DNA of 9,090 bases, taken from NCBI GenBank assembly GCA_946410475.1, contig CAMKAM010000048.1:1-9090 (forward strand), in the 5' to 3' direction. Of the stretch, positions 1 to 5,114 are shown one piece after another. The DNA comes from an uncultured Bacillota bacterium (GTDB lineage: Bacteria; Bacillota; Clostridia; Peptostreptococcales; Anaerovoracaceae). The notes beneath the pieces are model-generated. The model had not been told where the DNA came from, searched no databases, and saw nothing but the letters and a program-made list of their open reading frames with translations. The position numbers and the translations under genes were made by a program. Every line of letters starts with the position of its first letter. Position 1 is the stretch's first letter.

Positions 1-392
1 AAGAGATCCTTCTCGTCGGACGTATCACTGTCATATTGATAGCGATCATAGCATTCATGATCGCTTCTTCGAAGGGAGCAGGAGCTCAGGCCATCATGAA
101 TCTGGTAGAGAACGCCTGGGGAATATTCGGCGCCGCGTTCGGTCCGACAATGATCCTTTCGTATTTCTGGCGCAGGTTCAACTACGCAGGCGCTTGCGCA
201 AGCGTCATCTGCGGAGCCGCAGTCGATGTGTTCTGGCTGTTCAAATGCAGTGCGACAGGCATCTATGAGATACTTCCGGGATTCATCGTAGGACTCGTTG
301 TAGCAGTAGTAGTAACGCTGCTCACAAAAGAGCCTTCAAAAGAGGTCACAGATATATTCGATAAAGCAACGAGCGCAGATTTCGATCTCTAA
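1..392 (+). CDS. putP: Sodium:solute symporter, PutP-like (C-terminal part)
   Basis: This is the 3' end of a sodium:solute symporter (SSS family), most like the Na+/proline carrier PutP of the cytoplasmic membrane. The frame is open from base 3 to the TAA at 390-392, giving about 129 residues. The true start lies left of the window, so a TTG at 36 is internal. Four hydrophobic stretches are visible: ITVILIAIIAFMIAS, the segment around FGPTMILSYFW, the segment around CASVICGAAVDVFW, and LPGFIVGLVVAVVVTLL. The segments FGPTMILSYFWRR, NYAGA and YEILPGFIVG match the end of PutP-type carriers, and a short acidic cytoplasmic tail follows. Proline specificity is inferred from family resemblance, because the Na+ and substrate sites lie in the missing N-terminal part. 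A pantothenate or other SSS carrier is less likely. The gene converges on the minus-strand cluster and shares its terminator. Confidence 0.85.
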   Translation, partial: EILLVGRITVILIAIIAFMIASSKGAGAQAIMNLVENAWGIFGAAFGPTMILSYFWRRFNYAGACASVICGAAVDVFWLFKCSATGIYEILPGFIVGLVVAVVVTLLTKEPSKEVTDIFDKATSADFDL

Positions 393-426
393 GCTGCGAT
401 CTCTAAGCTGCGATCTCTACGATCTC
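384..426. repeat. 14-bp tandem repeat across the putP stop codon
   Basis: The unit GATCTCTAAGCTGC occurs at 384-397 and again, identically, at 398-411. A partial third copy (GATCTCTA, then C) follows at 412-420 and a final GATCTC at 421-426. The first copy includes the last two sense codons and the stop codon of the symporter gene. It looks like a slipped-strand duplication. Because the stop codon is in the first copy, changes in copy number would alter only the 3' untranslated region. Confidence 0.85.
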
Positions 427-446
427 AAAAAGAACATACAGATCAA

Positions 447-474
447 AAAAGCTCAGCCGGCAGGCTGAGCTTTT
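447..474. terminator. Bidirectional rho-independent terminator
   Basis: A perfect 8-bp stem, GCTCAGCC (451-458) with GGCTGAGC (463-470), closes a four-base loop (GGCA). Four flanking A-T pairs (447-450 with 471-474) can extend it. The plus strand follows the stem with TTTT and then ACAATATC. The minus strand follows it with six T (complement of 445-450), so termination should be better for the minus-strand cluster. It lies between convergent genes, 58 bases after the symporter stop and 26 bases after the decarboxylase stop. Confidence 0.9.
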
Positions 475-494
475 ACAATATCTTTTACAATATC
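471..494. repeat. 12-bp tandem duplication beside the terminator
   Basis: TTTTACAATATC occurs twice without a gap, at 471-482 and 483-494, directly after the hairpin and two bases short of the decarboxylase stop codon. On the plus strand the duplication gives the hairpin a second TTTT run. Confidence 0.85.
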
Positions 495-496
495 CT

Positions 497-1834
497 TTAA
501 CGCATTGCGATGTCCTCTAACGCGTCTGCAAGAGCAGTATAGTCTTCTATCGTATTGCCGATGCCGCTGAGGCAGACCAGCGCCCGGCCATTCTTCTTCT
601 CGCAGAATATCCCCTTTTCCATCAGGAGCGCTTCCAGATCTTCTGCCGCGATCCAATCCTCATCCGGCCCCTTCGGCCCATCCGTTCCAACAGGCTCGTC
701 CGGTACATCTGCGCCGCGCCTCATCCTGATCACTATCTTGCTGCGGTCGATATGATCATCGATATCTCCGTAGAGCGTTTCAAGACCCGGGACCTGGGCC
801 GCCCTTTCATAGAAAAGGTCCAGTCCCCTGTCCCATCTCCGGAACAGCTCACTGCCATGCTTTTCTATCAGATCAGCGTTGATCTCAAGGCTCGTCATCA
901 GGATATATGACGGGCTGGAGCTCTCGATCATTTTCAGTTTTTCTTCTATCACTTCCGTATCGATCCTGCCTTCCGGAGCGCTGCTGCAGATATGGAGCAC
1001 TGCGCTCTGCGTCATAGAAGCAAGCGTCTTGTGCACGCTGCATGTAACGATATCCGCCCCCAGCTTCTCCGCAGGGACCAGTCTGCTGTGCGTATTGCCA
1101 CCGGGCGCGCCGTCAACGTGCGCTCCATCACCGGTCACAACATCACCAGTAGACCCGCCAGCGTATTTCTCAAAAAAGGCAAGATGCGCGCCGTGAGCCT
1201 GATCGACTATCAGTATCATTCCTGCATCGTGAGTCAGCTGCGCGATCTTTTCGATGTCGCTTACTATACCATAGTAATTAGGCGATGTTACCAGGACAGC
1301 CGCAGCATCGGGGTTCGCGTCTATCGCTTCTTTGACAGAGCGGAACGGCCGATCCATAGAACCTGTCGGCTCTTCACCGTCCCCTTCAGCTCCGCCGCAT
1401 CCATCCGGCGCAGGCGCGATAGCGCCCTCGACATCGCCGTCCCACAGTTTTTCCGGGGCTACAAAAACAGGCTGCGCGCCCGCAAGGCTGAGCCCGTTCA
1501 GGACAGCGCGGTGCGAATTCGTCCCTATTATCATCTTCCCGCCTTCCGGAACGCACGAAAGTATCGATGCTATCAGTGCTCCGCTGGTCCCGTTGACCAT
1601 TAGATAGGTTTTTTCTACATCAAAAAGAGCGGCGTATCTCTTCTGAACGCCGTCTATTATCCCGCTTGCTTCAAACAGGTCGTCAGCCCCCGGTATCTCC
1701 GTTATGTCCCAGTCGAGGAACCCGTCCAGAAAACTGTCGTATCCGAACTCACGGTACAGCCGGCTGCCTTTGTGCCCCGGCATATGAAACGATACCGGGG
1801 CACTTTCTGCATGTTTTTTTAAATATTCCTTCAT
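497..1834 (-). CDS. Orn/Lys/Arg decarboxylase family protein (PLP-dependent, short form)
   Basis: A 445-residue fold-type I PLP enzyme of the Orn/Lys/Arg decarboxylase family, the short cytosolic form without an N-terminal wing domain, as in Bacillus YaaO/SpeA. It should decarboxylate a basic amino acid to a polyamine precursor (agmatine, cadaverine or putrescine); sequence alone does not fix the substrate. Visible motifs are HMPGHK (17-22), NGTSGA (81-86) at the cofactor phosphate region, VDQAHGAH (210-217) with Asp211 for the pyridine nitrogen, and SVHKT (266-270) with Lys269 as the Schiff-base lysine. The C-terminal domain is short (about 395-445). Three Gly/Asp/Pro-rich stretches (about 128-165, 224-256, 374-394) look like loop insertions. 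The ATG at 1834 is the first ATG after an in-frame stop, which is the TAA of serS itself, nine bases away. The ribosome site is weak (AAGAGA), so translational coupling to serS is likely. It is the last gene before the terminator. Confidence 0.92.
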   Translation of the reverse strand: MKEYLKKHAESAPVSFHMPGHKGSRLYREFGYDSFLDGFLDWDITEIPGADDLFEASGIIDGVQKRYAALFDVEKTYLMVNGTSGALIASILSCVPEGGKMIIGTNSHRAVLNGLSLAGAQPVFVAPEKLWDGDVEGAIAPAPDGCGGAEGDGEEPTGSMDRPFRSVKEAIDANPDAAAVLVTSPNYYGIVSDIEKIAQLTHDAGMILIVDQAHGAHLAFFEKYAGGSTGDVVTGDGAHVDGAPGGNTHSRLVPAEKLGADIVTCSVHKTLASMTQSAVLHICSSAPEGRIDTEVIEEKLKMIESSSPSYILMTSLEINADLIEKHGSELFRRWDRGLDLFYERAAQVPGLETLYGDIDDHIDRSKIVIRMRRGADVPDEPVGTDGPKGPDEDWIAAEDLEALLMEKGIFCEKKNGRALVCLSGIGNTIEDYTALADALEDIAMR

Positions 1835-1843
1835 CAGTCTCTT

Positions 1844-3124
1844 TTAGTCTCTGGGTACGATCCTCTCGCAGTTCATGTACTTCTGCAGAGCTTCCGGTAC
1901 GAGGATCGTTCCGTCTTCCTGCTGATAGTTTTCCATGATGGCCGCAACTGTTCTTCCTACTGCGAGGCCGGATCCGTTCAGTGTGTGGACGAATCTCGGT
2001 TTGCCACCGTCCGACGGACGATATCTCAGATTCATACGGCGAGCCTGATAGTCCTCGAAGTTACTGCACGAGGAGATCTCAACGTAACGGCCGTAACTCG
2101 GCATCCATACTTCGATGTCGTATGTCTTGCTTGCGGAGAATCCGAGGTCTCCGGAGCAGAGTGTGACTACTCTGTACGGCAGTCCGAGCGCCTTGAGGAT
2201 GTCCTCAGCGTTGTCTGTAAGCGTCTCGAGCTCGTCATATGAACCTTCCGGCTCGACGAGTTTTACCATCTCTACCTTCTGGAACTGGTGCTGTCTTACC
2301 AGACCTCTCGTGTCACGTCCGGCCGAACCGGCTTCTTTACGGAAGCACGGTGTGTAAGCCGTCAGATACATCGGAAGCTTTTCCTGCGGCAGGATCTCGT
2401 TCGCATAGTAGTTCGTCAGAGGTACTTCTGCCGTCGGGATGAGGAAGAAGTCCTTAGCCGGTACATGGAACATGTCGTCTTCGAACTTCGGCAGCTGACC
2501 TGTACCTGTCATCGAAGCTCTGTTTGCCATGAACGGCGGCAGGAACTCTGTGTAGCCCTGCTGCTCCGTATGCATGTCGAGCATGAGGTTGATGCACGAT
2601 CTTTCAAGACGCGCAGCCGCTCCTGCGTATACTGTGAATCTCGTTCCTGCAAGCTTTGCAGCTCTGTCGAAATCGAGGATGTCGAGGTCTACGCCCAGAT
2701 CCCAGTGAGCCTTCGGCTCGAAGTCGAACTTCGTGGGCTCGAGGTACTTTCTTACCTCTACGTTCTGGCTGTCGTCGTCACCTGTCGGTACGTCCGGAGC
2801 CGGTGTGTTCGGAACGTTCAACTGAGCCTCTCTGAGGTTTGCTTCCGCTTCCGCTACCTGCTTATCGAGGACCTTGATCTTCTCGGCCAGCTCTTTCAGC
2901 TCAGCCATCAGCTCAGTCGTGTCCTCTCCCGCCTTCTTCATCTTCGGGATGTCTTTTCCCGCAACGCTCTGACGGTTCTTCATCGTCTCGACTTCAGCGA
3001 GAAGCTCTCTTCTCTCCTTGTCGTACTTGATGATGTTGTCGATACCGAAGTCGCCCTGACCTCTTCTCTCGACTGCCGCTTTTACTTCTTCAAAATTTTC
3101 TCTTACTCTCTTTACGTCTAACAT
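1844..3124 (-). CDS. serS: Seryl-tRNA synthetase
   Basis: A cytosolic class II aminoacyl-tRNA synthetase that activates serine with ATP and charges tRNA-Ser (and tRNA-Sec where present). At 426 residues it has the usual bacterial SerRS length and appears complete. Residues 1 to about 105 form the charged antiparallel coiled-coil arm that grips the long variable arm of tRNA-Ser. The catalytic core shows motif 1 (around ARLERSCINLMLDM, 171-184), the serine-binding TAEVPL (231-236), motif 2 (FRKEAGSAGRDTRGLVRQHQF, from 261) and motif 3 (NGSGLAVGRTVAAIMENYQ, 383-401) with Arg391. The ATG at 3124 has a good ribosome site. The gene lies 39 bases after the glutamine synthetase homologue and nine bases before the decarboxylase. 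No key residue is missing. The short upstream gap leaves no room for the T-box leader often found before serS in Firmicutes, so expression probably comes from the shared transcript or an undetected internal promoter. Confidence 0.99.
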   Translation of the reverse strand: MLDVKRVRENFEEVKAAVERRGQGDFGIDNIIKYDKERRELLAEVETMKNRQSVAGKDIPKMKKAGEDTTELMAELKELAEKIKVLDKQVAEAEANLREAQLNVPNTPAPDVPTGDDDSQNVEVRKYLEPTKFDFEPKAHWDLGVDLDILDFDRAAKLAGTRFTVYAGAAARLERSCINLMLDMHTEQQGYTEFLPPFMANRASMTGTGQLPKFEDDMFHVPAKDFFLIPTAEVPLTNYYANEILPQEKLPMYLTAYTPCFRKEAGSAGRDTRGLVRQHQFQKVEMVKLVEPEGSYDELETLTDNAEDILKALGLPYRVVTLCSGDLGFSASKTYDIEVWMPSYGRYVEISSCSNFEDYQARRMNLRYRPSDGGKPRFVHTLNGSGLAVGRTVAAIMENYQQEDGTILVPEALQKYMNCERIVPRD

Positions 3125-3129
3125 AGCCT

Positions 3130-3135
3130 CTCCTT
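3130..3135 (-). promoter_or_regulatory. Ribosome binding site of serS
   Basis: On the minus strand AAGGAG lies five bases before the ATG at 3124 (AAGGAG, AGGCT, ATG). It is a canonical Shine-Dalgarno match and supports the chosen serS start. Confidence 0.85.
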
Positions 3136-3163
3136 ATACTTGATCCTTTCCCTGACCTGATAA

Positions 3164-5086
3164 TCAAAGCAGGTTTTTCTTGTACTTTCCGTACAGCGCA
3201 GACAGTACTTCCATCTTCTGCTGCATCTCTATCTGAAGATCCGAAGCCTTGTCATAGTCCTCCGAATCAAGAGCGTCTGTGATCTGTGTAAGCAGACACG
3301 ATTCTTTGAGCGTGCTCTTGCCTATCTCTTTTCTCAGGGTATTGACCTCGCTCCAGAGCATATCGTCATAGTCGTTGCCCTCACCCTGGCTGTGGAGCTT
3401 TTTCATCTTTCTCAGCTCGTCCATGACATTCGGAACGATACGATCGTGGAGCTCTGTCCTCCACTGAGCGATGATCGCCTCGTGATAGGAGTCGATCGTG
3501 ATATCACTCATCACGCCGCCGCGCTCGAATATCTTCGTGTGCTCGTTCTGCCTGTTGAAGAAGCAGATATTTTCCCATACCGTCCTCGGAGCGACGCCGA
3601 AGTACTTGTCTCTTTCCTCCTGAGTATAGTCGTTGAATATGTGCTTTTCGCTCCTGTATATCCTGTCCGTATCGAGGTAGAAGTCCTCCTCGCCGTATTC
3701 CTTCGAGATGGAAGCCTCGAGTTCCTTCGATGTCTTTCCTGCCTCGAGGACAGCTTTGATACCGTCGAGCATCGCCATGTAAGCGCTTGCGCATACGAGG
3801 TACGTATTGCTCTTCGGGTTCGGCGATCTCAGTTCGAACCTCGTCGCCATCGGCTCGTTGATATCCCTGATCAGACCGATGAGGATCGTCCTGTTCCTGG
3901 ACGGTGCAGTCACGGAATGACCGAGCGATGTAACGACGCAGACAGGAGCCTCGAATCCGGGCTTCAGTCTGTTGAACGCGTCGTTGTTCCACGAGACGAA
4001 TGGACTGATTATATCATAATTTTTCAAAATTCCCATAAGAGATCCGTAACCGAGCGGGCTCATATAGTCCTTCATCGGATCGAGCGCTGTGAACAGGTTG
4101 ACCATGCGGCCGTCCTTCAGCTTCGCGGCTACGCCAATATGAGTATGCTCGCCGTTTCCGGCTACGCCCTCGATCGGCTTCGCATTGAACGTGACCTCGA
4201 GTCCGTACATACGGAATACGTCTCTTACTACATATTTGACCTGGTTCTCATTGTCGGCAGCCTGCAAAGCGTCCGAATATTTCCAGTCGATTTCGAGCTG
4301 CTCCATTACGTGGTTGTAATGGCCCGAAGCATCCATGCCCGCCTTTGCGCCTCCGACCTCTTTGTGACCCATCTCTACTCCGAAGCCGTATTTGTCGAGG
4401 ATCATCAGAGTCCTTTCAAGACTGCTCCTGACTGCTCCGACAGTCCTCTTCCAGTACTGCTCCTTAAGGCCCTGGGCCGTCTGCAGCTGCATCCTGTCGG
4501 CTTCATCCTCAGGAGTCTTTACCCAGAACTCGAGCTCTGTCGCGCCCGTCAGGATCAGCTCGTCGATCTCGTCCACGCTGTCGATCGGCAGCTCGTTGAA
4601 AACGTACGGGTTTTCTCTAAGCAGTTTCAGCAGAGCCGAGGTAAAAGTATTGATGCTGTTTTTCAGCACTACCCTCGCGCCGACTTCCGCCACATCATCA
4701 TGCAGCAGGAAGGCCGGTATCCTCAGCGTTCCCACCGGGAGCCCTGTCTTCGTATCGATATGTTTGAGATTGTGATCTATGAACCAGTTGACGCTCGGGT
4801 CGGGAATGATGTCGACCTTCGCGTTGTTGAGGTCCGCGATCTTGGGCAGGACTACGGATGATCCGTCAGTCTGCACTCCGTGCGCCATCAGTTTGTCGTA
4901 ATCCTTCAGGAACAGTTCCAGCGGGATCTTTTCATCCGTATCATGGCCGCCGATATCTATACCGACTATCGAGACGAACTTTATTTCCGGATGATCCTTC
5001 AGGATCGCTTCAAGATCCTCCTTGCCGTGCTTTTCCGGAGGGATCGTGTAAAGCATTTTGTCCAAATCGAAATCAAACAATACCAT
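3164..5086 (-). CDS. Long, divergent glutamine synthetase homologue
   Basis: A 640-residue member of the glutamine synthetase superfamily (ATP + glutamate + ammonia to glutamine), well above the 440-470 residues of GlnA. The N-terminal beta-grasp shows QTDGSS (72-77), like the Asp50 latch loop of GlnA. The catalytic domain shows ELEF (184-187), KEVGG (242-246) and LEID (264-267) for the metal-binding glutamates, NGEHTHIG (311-318) with His314, NRLKPGFEAP (372-381) with the glutamate-binding Arg373 and catalytic Glu379, RNRT (397-400), and RFELRSP (416-422). By eye, the position of GlnA Arg344, which contacts nucleotide phosphate, is Gly404. Insertions occur at about 246-262 and 388-396. A mostly helical, charged tail runs from about 500 to 640. 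It lacks the HNEVAPGQ signature of GlnN type III. The ATG at 5086 follows an in-frame stop four codons upstream, with AAGGAAG 14 bases away; Met11 is an alternative start without a clear ribosome site. The family is sure; glutamine synthesis as its activity is likely but unproven. Confidence 0.9.
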   Translation of the reverse strand: MVLFDFDLDKMLYTIPPEKHGKEDLEAILKDHPEIKFVSIVGIDIGGHDTDEKIPLELFLKDYDKLMAHGVQTDGSSVVLPKIADLNNAKVDIIPDPSVNWFIDHNLKHIDTKTGLPVGTLRIPAFLLHDDVAEVGARVVLKNSINTFTSALLKLLRENPYVFNELPIDSVDEIDELILTGATELEFWVKTPEDEADRMQLQTAQGLKEQYWKRTVGAVRSSLERTLMILDKYGFGVEMGHKEVGGAKAGMDASGHYNHVMEQLEIDWKYSDALQAADNENQVKYVVRDVFRMYGLEVTFNAKPIEGVAGNGEHTHIGVAAKLKDGRMVNLFTALDPMKDYMSPLGYGSLMGILKNYDIISPFVSWNNDAFNRLKPGFEAPVCVVTSLGHSVTAPSRNRTILIGLIRDINEPMATRFELRSPNPKSNTYLVCASAYMAMLDGIKAVLEAGKTSKELEASISKEYGEEDFYLDTDRIYRSEKHIFNDYTQEERDKYFGVAPRTVWENICFFNRQNEHTKIFERGGVMSDITIDSYHEAIIAQWRTELHDRIVPNVMDELRKMKKLHSQGEGNDYDDMLWSEVNTLRKEIGKSTLKESCLLTQITDALDSEDYDKASDLQIEMQQKMEVLSALYGKYKKNLL

Positions 5087-5100
5087 AATAACTACTCACA

Positions 5101-5107
5101 CTTCCTT
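5101..5107 (-). promoter_or_regulatory. Possible, widely spaced ribosome site of the GS homologue
   Basis: AAGGAAG on the minus strand lies 14 bases before the ATG at 5086, longer than the usual 5-9. Nothing better is closer: only GAGTAG lies nearer. Initiation may be weak or coupled to the end of the UPF0182 gene. It serves Met1 better than the alternative Met11, whose codon begins at 5056. Confidence 0.45.
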
Positions 5108-5114
5108 CTTTTCT

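Noticed and set aside
453..656. 67-residue minus-strand frame overlapping the decarboxylase end
   Set aside because: It is an out-of-frame reading of the decarboxylase C-terminus that runs through the terminator hairpin.
2288..3121. 277-residue plus-strand open frame opposite serS
   Set aside because: It is antisense to an intact, full-length SerRS and has no recognisable motif.
4008..4013. Extended -10-like TGATATAAT on the minus strand inside the GS homologue gene
   Set aside because: No acceptable -35 lies 16-18 bases upstream. The sequence encodes a conserved-looking protein segment (NYDII) and lies nearly 900 bases before serS.
3392..4861. 489-residue plus-strand open frame opposite the glutamine synthetase homologue
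   Set aside because: It lies antisense to a gene with clear catalytic motifs, its product resembles no family I recognise, and it is rich in Val, Arg, Leu and His, as expected from reversed codons of the real gene.
3992..5086. Assignment of the GS homologue as type III GlnN
   Set aside because: The HNEVAPGQ-type signature and the roughly 700-residue layout of GlnN are absent. The motif order and N-terminal DGSS loop fit a divergent GlnA-like form better.
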